Shown here piece after piece: positions 54,501 to 64,000 of a DNA stretch of 64,000 bases. The position numbers and the translations under genes were made by a program. The first letter of the stretch is position 1. Each line of letters starts with the position of its first letter. The stretch is taken from NCBI RefSeq assembly GCF_049331405.1, contig NZ_CP186274.1, forward strand, positions 8,184,001-8,248,000, given 5' to 3'. The notes beneath the pieces were generated by a model that made no database searches, was not told where the DNA came from, and was given only the letters and a program-made list of their open reading frames with translations. Origin of the DNA: PoT sp049331405. Lineage in GTDB: Bacteria; Planctomycetota; Planctomycetia; Isosphaerales; Isosphaeraceae.

Positions 54501-54661
54501 GGCGCGTGACCATGCCGTTCCTGATCCCCGGGGCCACGTATCGGATCTACGAATATGAGAAGGTTCGCGGCGAGGACATGTACCGCTGGAGGGATTTCTC
54601 GCTCAAGGCAGGTCAGACCATCGACCTGGGCGACGTCAAGGTCAAGGGTTCGGGCGGCTGA
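51527..54661 (+). CDS. BlaR1/M56-type membrane protease with carboxypeptidase-regulatory-like repeats
   Basis: The 1044-residue protein has N-terminal membrane helices (about 20-70 and 160-180), the M56 zinc motif HELAHVKRWD at 254-263, and REKACDDLVL (about 294-303) as the third ligand region. After about residue 400 the rest is at least four carboxypeptidase-regulatory-like or transthyretin-like domains (segments such as VSGRVVDESDKPVAGTKVLI, VEGRLVDLEGAPASDTAIRV and VTGTVVGPNGETVESAEII), presumably outside the membrane. No penicillin-binding sensor domain is seen. Members relay an external signal by cutting their BlaI repressor. AT-rich, rare-codon DNA lies at about 51957-52008. AGGAGG 9 bases before the ATG supports the start. 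Confidence 0.92.
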   Translation: MTSFMPSISLDAAPDSMTYFVFTVLLRATILLGLAWAVCSILRRQSASLRHLIWLSSLTAVLILPVLMGLLPTLRLPILPSRYASQAAPVSLDRTEIPEPKPSPVEPPHVSPAFATPVAHELVRAETNGLTSSPILSPVPAANAVEIKTYFITKCIFLLQIGWAGGALIVLMPMLTAQVRLRRVLIRSQPLNDAKWTGLIEQLGSWLRLSRRVSLLCGGPTTSPMTWGVLRPKVLIPSAAEEWSQERLKVVLLHELAHVKRWDCLAQMFARVVCAVYWFHPLVWVASNRLRVEREKACDDLVLLSGSSAADYAEHLLEVARSLRSAPRLAAVAVPMARASQIEGRLLAILDRRRRRHGLGRLGAFGLLATVGLLLLSISTTRLAARIVNEAGDDAKREATQASSEAKSTRMTVSGRVVDESDKPVAGTKVLILGRRKLAALNARSENQYEVMGRTETDANGNYRVEVRRSSSVTHYEIMALASAPGHGLGFIELNRDAPTPSANVKLKPEQVVEGRLVDLEGAPASDTAIRVSAIGLENKQTEQIIGINFWRNVPKDVNGIWPEPLRTNGDGRFRIHGIARRAHVSLEVDSPRYARQYPNFQMSPTTGSKPITLSLQPAMTVSGRVTHTDTGTPMENAIVEVEAGNDRFSSGRILVRTDAEGRYTANSAPGKFSSVTVYPPIGTPYLIFERNFEDDGDAMKRIVDMKVPRGVLITGRITSSGNNRSLSGSSLYYMNGEGNVIYGEGTIPNYSSAVLSDSEGRYAIAVKPGKGYLVCYGPTADFVHEIRGDRDLDYGKPGGQRNYAHAFKHYDVKAGQHPLQMDIAYKPGVTVTGTVVGPNGETVESAEIITTLSISPFHTNWRGDFTLPVREGRFELHGVPPDRAVKCSFLDAKNGWGTTIEVTGAMAAKGPLNVRLEPCGTATVRVVNPEGKPVERSAVTLTIVATPGPGEEIGDTKLSEAEKGQLSADEEIYANVDRLHYWQPDLSNAEGRVTMPFLIPGATYRIYEYEKVRGEDMYRWRDFSLKAGQTIDLGDVKVKGSGG

Positions 54662-54739
54662 TCTGCATCACTTCGCAATCATGTCATCAAGAAACTGGGA
54701 TCCTGGCGAATTCACATCGTCACAAGCTGAGATGAATTC

Positions 54740-56125
54740 ATGAACTTTCAATATATTAATCGTCCCTGGGAGCCTTTCGAGCCAAAGGGGTCCGACCCCT
54801 GGGATCTCCGCAAGGTGGCCCACCTCCATCGTCGCGCCGGCTTCGGCGCGACCTGGGGTGAGATCCAGCGGGACCTGAAGGCAGGACCGGCCGCGAGTGT
54901 CGACCGGCTCCTATCTCCGCCCGCCGCGTCGGCCGACGAAGAGCAGGTCGTTGAGAGCCTCAGACAAGGGGCCGTGGAGTCGTCGAACCTGCGACGGCTC
55001 AAGGCCCACTGGCTGTATCGCATGCGGTTCGGAGGCGACCCGCTGCGAGAGAAGCTCACGCTCTTCTGGCATGGCCACTTCGCGACGAGCATCACCAAAG
55101 TCGCGAGCGTCACGGCGATGTCTCGCCAGATCGAGACGCTTCGAGAGCACGCATTGGGCGATTATTCGAAAGTGCTCGCGGCGATCACCTCCGATACGGC
55201 AATGCTCTCGTGGCTCGATGGCGGGACCAGCAGCAAGGAACGACCCAACGAGAACTTCGCCCGGGAGTTCCTGGAGCTCTTCACGCTCGGGACCGGCCAT
55301 TACTCGGAGTCGGATGTTCGAGAATCGGCCCGAGCCTTCACCGGATGGGTCAGCGGCCCCAGTCGGCGGACACCTAACGACGCGAATCCCGAATTCCTCT
55401 TCGATCCCGCCCACCACGACGACGGCCAGAAGACGTTCTTGTCGCACTCTGGCCAATGGAATGCCGACGACATTATACGTTTGACTCTGGAGAGTCCCGA
55501 AGCGGCCGACTTCCTTGCGCGGAAGCTCTATCGATTCTTCGTCGATGAGTCCAAAGTTCCGAGTCGGGAGCTGATCGAACCACTCGCCCTGGAGTTGCGG
55601 AACCACGATTATTCGATTCGCCAGGTCGTCGGAATCATCCTCCGCTCGCGTCATTTCTATTCGCAGGAGGTCTATCGACGCCGGGTGAAGTCTCCCGTCG
55701 AGTTGATCGTCGGACTGACTCGGATGCTGGAAGTCCCTCGCCATGCGTTGAGCCTCCTTACGCTCGCCAATGCCTGCGATCGGCAGGGTCAGAGCCTCTA
55801 CGGACCGCCGAGCGTCGGCGGCTGGGAAGGCGGGACCTCCTGGATCAACAGTGCCCTGCTGCTGGAACGACTCAACTGGTCCAACGACCTGATCTGGGGC
55901 CATCCCGACTCCAACATCGCGGCGTACGACCCGATCGCATGGTCGCAAGGCCACGGGATCGCACCCGAGAAGATCGCCGAGTCGTTGATCGACGTCCTGC
56001 TGGACGACGGGCTTCGCCCCGAGGCGAAAGCCATTGTCCTCGACGCCGCCCGTGAGGGGCGAGTGGACGACCTGCGTAAAGCCCTCCAGCGCCTGCTCCA
56101 CTGCCCGGAATTCCAGTTGGCCTGA
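54740..56125 (+). CDS. DUF1800-domain protein
   Basis: The 461-residue protein has HLHRRAGFGATWGEIQRDL, WHGHFATSITKV, NENFAREFLELFTLGTGHYSESDVRESARAFTGW and FDPAHHDDGQKTFLSHSGQW, the signature run of the DUF1800 family. It occurs throughout planctomycetes adjacent to a DUF1501 gene, as here (gap 26 bases). The biochemical role is unknown; the pair is suspected to act in the cell envelope or in exported-protein handling. No signal peptide is clear at its N-terminus. The start at 54740 is the first ATG after the upstream gene. Confidence 0.92.
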   Translation: MNFQYINRPWEPFEPKGSDPWDLRKVAHLHRRAGFGATWGEIQRDLKAGPAASVDRLLSPPAASADEEQVVESLRQGAVESSNLRRLKAHWLYRMRFGGDPLREKLTLFWHGHFATSITKVASVTAMSRQIETLREHALGDYSKVLAAITSDTAMLSWLDGGTSSKERPNENFAREFLELFTLGTGHYSESDVRESARAFTGWVSGPSRRTPNDANPEFLFDPAHHDDGQKTFLSHSGQWNADDIIRLTLESPEAADFLARKLYRFFVDESKVPSRELIEPLALELRNHDYSIRQVVGIILRSRHFYSQEVYRRRVKSPVELIVGLTRMLEVPRHALSLLTLANACDRQGQSLYGPPSVGGWEGGTSWINSALLLERLNWSNDLIWGHPDSNIAAYDPIAWSQGHGIAPEKIAESLIDVLLDDGLRPEAKAIVLDAAREGRVDDLRKALQRLLHCPEFQLA

Positions 56126-56151
56126 TAATCCCACATCAGAGGAAATCGACC

Positions 56152-57414
56152 ATGTCGACGACCCGTCGCGAACTGCTTCGACTCGGCCTGGGCGGCTCGA
56201 CCCTCCTGGCCTGCGGGACGACCGTCCCGACCTTCCTCGCTCAGTCGGCCAATGCCCTTTCCGCCCTGCCCGATCGTAAAGTCGATGGCCGCATCCTCGT
56301 CGTCGTCCAACTCGACGGCGGGAATGACGGCCTCAATACCGTCGTCCCGCATCTGGACGATGCCTACAATCGAAACCGTCCCACGCTGAAACTCAATGGA
56401 ACTCAGCTCAAGCGCATCGACGACCGAGTGGGATTGCATCCAGCCCTCGACGACTTCGCAAGGCTGTCGGAGAAGGGTCGGCTGGCCATCGTCCAGTCGG
56501 TGGGCTATCCGAACCCCAACCGATCGCATTCCGAGTCGATGGCCATCTGGAACACGGCGCAGCTTGACCCGGGGCTCCAGACGCCCGGATGGCTCTCCAG
56601 GGCCGTCGAGTCGAGCAAGCCAATCCAGGCCAGGAGCGACGCTCCCGCTCTGCAGGTCGGTGACGAAGCCCTTTCGCAAGCATTGCGTGGTTCAAGCCAG
56701 CCCATCCCCTGCCTAGCACGGCCCGAGCAATTCCAAAGGCGTCTTGGTCCGCTCGATCATTCGACAGGGCGACAGCAACGCGATGCCCTGGATCACGTTG
56801 TCCAGGGCTCAGAGATGAGCGATAACCCTCTGCTCCAGTTCGTAGCCCGCAGCACGATCCTTAGCTATGTGAGCAGCGCCCGGTTGGAAGAGGTTCTCCA
56901 CAACGAATCAGGGGCAACGGGGTATCCATCCAATTATGAACTGGCTCGCAGGCTGAAGCTGATCGCCCAGCTCATTCGGGCCGAGGTGTCAACGCCCATC
57001 TACTACGTCCAGACGGGGAGTTTCGATACCCACGCCAACCAGTTGGACACTCACGCTGCTTTACTCAGGCAACTCGGACGATCGCTCGGAGCCTTCCTGG
57101 CCGACCTCGAACGCAACGGTCTGGCCGATCGCGTGGCCGTGCTGGTCTTCTCCGAATTCGGCCGACGACTGCATGAGAACGCGAGCGAGGGGACCGACCA
57201 CGGCACGGCCGCCCCGGTCTTCCTCCTGGGTCATCCGGTCAGTGGGGGCTTACATGGTCCCTATCCGGACCTGGATCACCTCGAAGACGGCGATCCCAAA
57301 CACGCGATCGACTTCCGCCGCGTCTATGCGTCAGTCCTGGAACATTGGCTCAAGATATCGGCGAATCCGATCCTGGGCGGTTCATTCGAGACTCTGCCAC
57401 TCTTCAAGTCTTAG
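56152..57414 (+). CDS. DUF1501-domain protein with Tat-like signal
   Basis: The 420-residue protein starts with a twin-arginine-type leader, TRRELLRLGLGGSTLLACGTTVPTFLAQ, and is followed by LVVVQLDGGNDGLNTVVPHLDDAY and the VFSEFGRRLHENASEGTDHGTAAPVFLLG motif of DUF1501. This family resembles sulfatase/alkaline-phosphatase-like folds but is not proven to be an enzyme. It is translated just after the DUF1800 gene in a conserved two-gene unit. It ends 51 bases from the convergent oxidoreductase gene. Confidence 0.93.
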   Translation: MSTTRRELLRLGLGGSTLLACGTTVPTFLAQSANALSALPDRKVDGRILVVVQLDGGNDGLNTVVPHLDDAYNRNRPTLKLNGTQLKRIDDRVGLHPALDDFARLSEKGRLAIVQSVGYPNPNRSHSESMAIWNTAQLDPGLQTPGWLSRAVESSKPIQARSDAPALQVGDEALSQALRGSSQPIPCLARPEQFQRRLGPLDHSTGRQQRDALDHVVQGSEMSDNPLLQFVARSTILSYVSSARLEEVLHNESGATGYPSNYELARRLKLIAQLIRAEVSTPIYYVQTGSFDTHANQLDTHAALLRQLGRSLGAFLADLERNGLADRVAVLVFSEFGRRLHENASEGTDHGTAAPVFLLGHPVSGGLHGPYPDLDHLEDGDPKHAIDFRRVYASVLEHWLKISANPILGGSFETLPLFKS

Positions 57415-57465
57415 GCTCGTCGCAAGCGAACGCGCTTTGATTCGGCAAACCGGATGGCGTTAATG

Positions 57466-59874
<2,409 letters not shown>

Positions 59875-60409
59875 CGGTTCGCTCTCCTCGCAATCCACGA
59901 CGGCCCGCGTCCAAAGACTCGGACTCGCTCGAATTCAGTTTCAGGCCTTCACGAACTCGGAGGGAATTCGACTCGCACGAGGAATCCATCGGACAACCAC
60001 CTGAGCTCACCTTAACGCCCGCAAGGCCATGGGTGAGGTGGCATTGTCAGTCCATCCGACAGCCGTCAGTCATGAACGGCCGCAAACGCTTCGCCACACC
60101 TCGATCACTTCCGGTTCGACGAGTGCCCCTGCGGCCCCCTGTCTCGCCGCAGAGTAAGACCTCGCTCGTGACCAGACCCGGCAAAACGTGAACGGAAACA
60201 AACCAATTTATTGTTGGGCCGGGCCATGACGGATGCAAGATCGACTAATCAATTCAGACTGAATTTCTGCCCTGAGTTGAGACTTCCTCCCAAATGAGAC
60301 GTCGAGGCGGGCCTGCTTCCCAAAGCAAGGCTCAACAACTACACTGGCGCAAAAGCGGCGTGTTGCGGCGATGATGCGCCGGGGATCACGAGACTTCGCA
60401 GGGTCGACC
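59875..60409. other. Divergent intergenic region, oxidoreductase to dehydratase
   Basis: About 535 bases between divergent genes. No strong palindrome or gene is seen; overlapping frames at 59793-60191 and 60047-60672 lack protein character. A start further upstream (60371) for the dehydratase is open but less likely. Confidence 0.5.
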
Positions 60410-61981
60410 ATGGCGACGGCAGAGGAACAGCGGGCGGTCGTTCTTCGAGGGGACGATAATGTGGCGGTGGCCGCCCGCCCCATCCCCAAAGGGTTTCTCC
60501 TGACATTCGGCGGCGGACAGGCCGTCGAAGTCCGGGAGCCGATCGCACTCGGGCACAAGGTCTCTCTCGCGGCGATCGAGCCCGGCGCTCCGGTGCGCAA
60601 ATACGGCCAGATCATCGGCTTCGCCTCGCGAGAGATCCCGCCTGGCACCTGGGTCCACGAGCACAACGTCAAGGCGGACCTCTTCGACCGCGACTACGCC
60701 TACGCGACGGAGACCTGGAAGAATCCTCCGGCGATCGTCCCCAGAACTTTCCAGGGCTACCTCCGCCCGGATGGTCGCGTGGGGACCCGCAACTACGTCG
60801 CCGTGATCAGCACAGTGAACTGCTCCGCGAGCACGTCGAAATATATCTCCGACCGCTTCCGCGATAACGCGTGGCGCAAGGATTACCCCAACGTCGATGG
60901 CGTCTTCGCGATCACGCACAAAGGCGGATGCGCGATGCCGTTCAACGGCGTCGATCATACGACCCTCGAACGGGTCCTCGCAGGCTTCGCGAATCATCCG
61001 AATGTGGCGGCGTACGTGATCGTCGGCCTCGGTTGCGAGGTCAGCTTCGCCCAGCACCTCGTCGAGAGCCAGGACCTCGTCCTGCTCGGAGGGGCCAAGA
61101 CCAACGGCAAGAAGGCGGATCAGATCCGCCCTCGCGTCCTGAACATCCAGGAGCAAGGCGGGATCGCCAAGACAGTCGAGGCGGCGGTGGCAGCGGTCCA
61201 CCAACTCTTGCCCGAGGCCAATAGCTGGACCAGGTCCGAGCAGCCGGCCTCCAAGATCCACCTCTCGATGGAGTGCGGCGGTTCCGACGGGAACTCGGGG
61301 ATCACCGCGAACCCCGCCCTCGGCGTGGCGGCCGACCTGCTCGTCGCTCAGGGGGGGACGGCCGTGCTAGGCGAGACGACCGAGATCTACGGCGCGGAAC
61401 ACCTCCTCACCCGCCGGGCCGTGAGCCAGGCCGTCGGCGAGAAACTCGTCGACCGCATCAAGTGGTGGGAGAATTACGCCAAGTTCTTCGGCGCCGAGAT
61501 CAACAATAACCCATCGCCGGGGAACAAGAAGGGCGGCCTGACGACCATCTATGAGAAGTCGCTCGGTGCCCTGGCCAAGGCGGGGACTAGCCCGCTCGTG
61601 GATGTCGTCGGCTACGCCGAGCGCGTCGACACCCCCGGGCTCGTCTTCATGGACACTCCCGGCTACGACCCGCCCTGCACCACCGGCCTGATCGCGGGCG
61701 GGAGCAACGTCCTGGTCTTCACCACCGGGAGGGGCAGCGTGCTAGGCCTGAAGCCGACGCCTTGCATCAAGGTCTCGACCAACACGCCAATGTACGATCG
61801 CATGATCGACGACATGGACATGAACGCCGGGACCGTGCTCGAGGGCGAGTCGGTCGAGAGCGCCGGGCAGCGGATGTTCGACCTGATCCTCGACGTCGCG
61901 AGCGGTCAGCAGACCAAGAGTGAACAACAGGGCGTCGGTGAAGAGGAGTTCGCCCCTTGGCAAATCGGGCCGATTCTCTGA
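60410..61981 (+). CDS. UxaA-family (altronate/galactarate dehydratase-type) protein
   Basis: The 523-residue protein has an N-terminal SAF-type small domain (NVAVAARPIPKGFLLTFG, IPPGTWVHEHNVK), then FQGYLRPDGRVGTRNYVAVISTVNCSAS and THKGGCAMP, and MECGGSDGNSGITANPALG in the C-terminal half, as in altronate dehydratase UxaA and galactarate dehydratase GarD. These remove water from sugar acids, with an iron or manganese site. Which sugar acid is used is not known. The first ATG of the frame at 60371 is possible. Its 3' end overlaps the next gene by 25 bases. Confidence 0.92.
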   Translation: MATAEEQRAVVLRGDDNVAVAARPIPKGFLLTFGGGQAVEVREPIALGHKVSLAAIEPGAPVRKYGQIIGFASREIPPGTWVHEHNVKADLFDRDYAYATETWKNPPAIVPRTFQGYLRPDGRVGTRNYVAVISTVNCSASTSKYISDRFRDNAWRKDYPNVDGVFAITHKGGCAMPFNGVDHTTLERVLAGFANHPNVAAYVIVGLGCEVSFAQHLVESQDLVLLGGAKTNGKKADQIRPRVLNIQEQGGIAKTVEAAVAAVHQLLPEANSWTRSEQPASKIHLSMECGGSDGNSGITANPALGVAADLLVAQGGTAVLGETTEIYGAEHLLTRRAVSQAVGEKLVDRIKWWENYAKFFGAEINNNPSPGNKKGGLTTIYEKSLGALAKAGTSPLVDVVGYAERVDTPGLVFMDTPGYDPPCTTGLIAGGSNVLVFTTGRGSVLGLKPTPCIKVSTNTPMYDRMIDDMDMNAGTVLEGESVESAGQRMFDLILDVASGQQTKSEQQGVGEEEFAPWQIGPIL

Positions 61982-64000
61982 GAAAGAGAGACCCGCGGGT
62001 CTACCTCGCGATTATCGCCCTGGTGATCCTGCAGAGTGTGTGGTTGGTCTGGTTCCTGGCCGAGCCCCTCCCGAGCGTCCCCGCGAGCATGGGGGGCGGC
62101 AAGGTTCAGCGCTGGATGTTCCTGGCCAGGGCCTTGCCCGAAATCATCCCGGACGTGCGGTTCTCGCAGTCGTACCTCGGCATGGCGCTCGATGAGCTCC
62201 GACACGTCGAGTATTTGCCACAGCGCGTCCCGATCCTCCTCGCCGCGACGCTAATCGCGGGCGCGGCGATATCGCTGGGCCAGTCTTTGCTGAGATTGCT
62301 GCGACTACGTTCGGTCCTGACCAGGGCCGAACGACTGGCCGTCTCGTATGGCCTCGGCTGCACGGGCCTCGGAATCCTCATGCTGTTCGTAGGCAGGCTC
62401 GGACTCCTTTCCCCCTGGCTCATGCGTTCGGGCCTCGGGGCGTTGATGCTCATCGAGTTGGGTTTGAAGGCTCGAGATTGGCGGAGTTCAAAGGGAGTCG
62501 CCAACCCACATGATCCGAAACCGAATGCCACGCCCCTGAGCCTCGTCATCAGCCGTGTCGTGAGCTTTGCCGTGGTGGCCGGTCCCTTCGTGATCCTGAT
62601 GCTGCTCGGCGCGATGCTGCCGACGATCGACTTCGACGCGATCGAGTATCACGTGCAGGGGCCGAAGGAATATTTCCAGGCCGGGCGCATCTCTTTCTTG
62701 CCACATAATGTTTACACGAGCATGCCTTTCAGCGTGGAGATGCTCCACCTACTCGGCATGGAGGTGCTCAACGACTGGTGGTGGGGGGCGCTCGTCGGCC
62801 AGGTCATGATCGCGCTTTATGCGCCCGCGGCTGCCGCGATGGTCGCCATCGTCGCTGCGCGGTGGGGCTCGCCGCGAGCAGCCTGGATCGCGGCCATTGT
62901 GTACCTGAGCACTCCCTGGATTTATCGGCTTGGCGTCTTGCCTTACGTCGAAGGGCCTCTTTGTTATTACCACGCGGCCCTGATCTGGGCGGCGTCGCGA
63001 GCCTGGGGATTTGCCGAGCCTAGGTTGAGGGATCGTGCCTGGGTCGTCGTAGGCCTCTTCGCGGGAGGGGCCATGGCGTGCAAGTATCCTGCACTGGTCT
63101 CGGCGGTCGTCCCGTTCTGGCTCGTCGCCCTGGCGGCTTCGATCAAGGTTCGATCGCCGAGGGTCGTCCTCGCGTTCATCCTCGGCTGGGGAGTCGTCAT
63201 GGCTCCCTGGCTCGTCAAGAACGTGATCGACACGGGGAATCCCGTCTATCCGCTGGGTTACAGGGTCTTCGGCGGTTCGCACTGGAGCCCGGAACTCGAC
63301 GCCAAGTGGTCCAAGGCCCACGGCCCAAGGGCGATTTTGCTGACGGCCCTCGGTTCTTCGCTCGTCGACGTCGCCGGACGATCCGACTGGCAGTCGCCCC
63401 TTTATCTTGCGCTGGCCCCGCTGGCGTTCCTGAGGACAGGGACGCGACGCGAATCGTTGCTGCTCTGGGGATTCGTCCTGTATTTATTCGCGACGTGGTG
63501 GTTGCTGACCCATCGCCTCGACCGGTTCTGGCTTCCGTTGCTCCCGCCACTCGCGATGCTGGCCGGCTTCGGGGCGGATTGGGTAAGGAGCCGGGTCTGG
63601 ACGACTTGCCTCGGGTTCATCATGGGGCTGGCGATCATCTCGAACCTCGCCTACTCCTCGACGGCCCTCGTAGGACTCAACGAGTGGACGGGGGATCTCG
63701 TCCATCTCAGAACCGACATCCCACGTCGACTCAACCCACCACTCGCCCGCCTGGGAGAGAGCCTCCCGCCGAATTCCAAGGTCCTGCTCGTCGGCCAGGC
63801 GGCGGTGTTCCACCTCGATCGTCCCATCGTGTTCAACACGGTGTTCAATGAGGAGACGATCGAGACCCTGACCCGCGACAAGTCCCCGGGCGAGGTCCGG
63901 AAAGCGCTGACTGAGCGGGGCATCACGCACGTTTACATCGACTGGTTCGAGGTCAACCGGTATCGTTCCCCGGAGAACTACGGCTTCACCGACTATGTCA
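61957..64000 (+). CDS. GT39-like membrane glycosyltransferase, truncated by window end
   Basis: An uninterrupted frame runs from a TTG at 61957 to the last base, 681 codons with no stop. GAGGAG at 61943-61948 lies 8 bases before that TTG, and it overlaps the dehydratase stop, suggesting coupled translation. The residues are strongly hydrophobic, with many membrane helices, and a segment TIDFDAIEYHVQGPKEYFQAGRISFLPHNVYTSMPF resembles the first exposed loop of GT39/PMT/ArnT-like glycosyltransferases with its acidic residue pair. Later AFxxGAMACKYPALVSAVVPFW fits a membrane helix. The function is inferred as sugar transfer from a polyprenyl-phosphate donor. The 3' end lies beyond the window. Confidence 0.8.
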   Translation, partial: MANRADSLRKRDPRVYLAIIALVILQSVWLVWFLAEPLPSVPASMGGGKVQRWMFLARALPEIIPDVRFSQSYLGMALDELRHVEYLPQRVPILLAATLIAGAAISLGQSLLRLLRLRSVLTRAERLAVSYGLGCTGLGILMLFVGRLGLLSPWLMRSGLGALMLIELGLKARDWRSSKGVANPHDPKPNATPLSLVISRVVSFAVVAGPFVILMLLGAMLPTIDFDAIEYHVQGPKEYFQAGRISFLPHNVYTSMPFSVEMLHLLGMEVLNDWWWGALVGQVMIALYAPAAAAMVAIVAARWGSPRAAWIAAIVYLSTPWIYRLGVLPYVEGPLCYYHAALIWAASRAWGFAEPRLRDRAWVVVGLFAGGAMACKYPALVSAVVPFWLVALAASIKVRSPRVVLAFILGWGVVMAPWLVKNVIDTGNPVYPLGYRVFGGSHWSPELDAKWSKAHGPRAILLTALGSSLVDVAGRSDWQSPLYLALAPLAFLRTGTRRESLLLWGFVLYLFATWWLLTHRLDRFWLPLLPPLAMLAGFGADWVRSRVWTTCLGFIMGLAIISNLAYSSTALVGLNEWTGDLVHLRTDIPRRLNPPLARLGESLPPNSKVLLVGQAAVFHLDRPIVFNTVFNEETIETLTRDKSPGEVRKALTERGITHVYIDWFEVNRYRSPENYGFTDYV

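Overview
The window is a high-GC chromosomal segment, most probably from a planctomycete of the Isosphaeraceae type (Singulisphaera, Paludisphaera and relatives). This is an inference from gene content: a DUF1559 pseudopilin-like protein beside a small lipoprotein, an ECF sigma factor next to a TPR-bearing Ser/Thr kinase, a DUF1800/DUF1501 pair, a di-haem CxxCH oxidoreductase, BlaI/M56 pairs and very long GC-driven antisense open frames. No rRNA, tRNA or CRISPR array was found. Genes lie on both strands in short operons, and many are closed by clear hairpins.

Layout. Positions 0-11 kb: di-haem oxidoreductase, BlaI-type repressor with a palindromic operator, zinc-ribbon M48 protease, AhpD-like protein, esterase, D-2-hydroxyacid dehydrogenase, a GT-like protein, an SGNH-like membrane protein, an EamA transporter and a YbjN-like protein. 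Positions 11.3-12.4 kb: one intact insertion sequence with 12-bp terminal inverted repeats and a 5-bp target duplication. Positions 12.4-17 kb: sugar nucleotidyltransferase-like protein, phosphoesterase, a gene-free stretch, L-lactate permease. Positions 17.5-21 kb: hpf, ptsN, HPr and Enzyme I, which look like a regulatory phosphotransferase chain with no sugar permease. Positions 21.4-25.5 kb: DUF2344 protein and an RNase E/G whose S1 domain is split by about 600 disordered residues.

Positions 25.6-32 kb (minus strand): thioredoxin-like protein, DUF1559 protein, lipoprotein, a 76-residue protein resembling the N-terminal segment of the neighbouring kinase, the ECF sigma factor it overlaps, and the kinase. 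Positions 32.6-36.7 kb: rplU with a structured leader, and a B12-dependent ribonucleotide reductase. Positions 36.8-47.4 kb: DUF3500 and DUF4432 proteins, VOC/AraC pair, unknown protein, P1B metal ATPase, PSP1 protein, CBM9-like protein, GT39-like protein and a small membrane protein whose 3' end overlaps it convergently.

Positions 47.6-64 kb: glycerol kinase, SDR and TetR genes diverging around a large inverted-repeat operator, a second BlaI with an M56 sensor protease carrying long carboxypeptidase-regulatory-like repeats, DUF1800/DUF1501 pair, FdhF/YdeP-type molybdopterin oxidoreductase, UxaA-family dehydratase, and a GT39-like membrane protein that overlaps it and runs off the window end.

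The most interesting places are the kinase-N-domain/ECF sigma overlap, the RNase E/G insertion, the permease-less PTS next to hpf, and the two BlaI loci with different operators. All functions are assigned by reading protein sequences; no database search was run.
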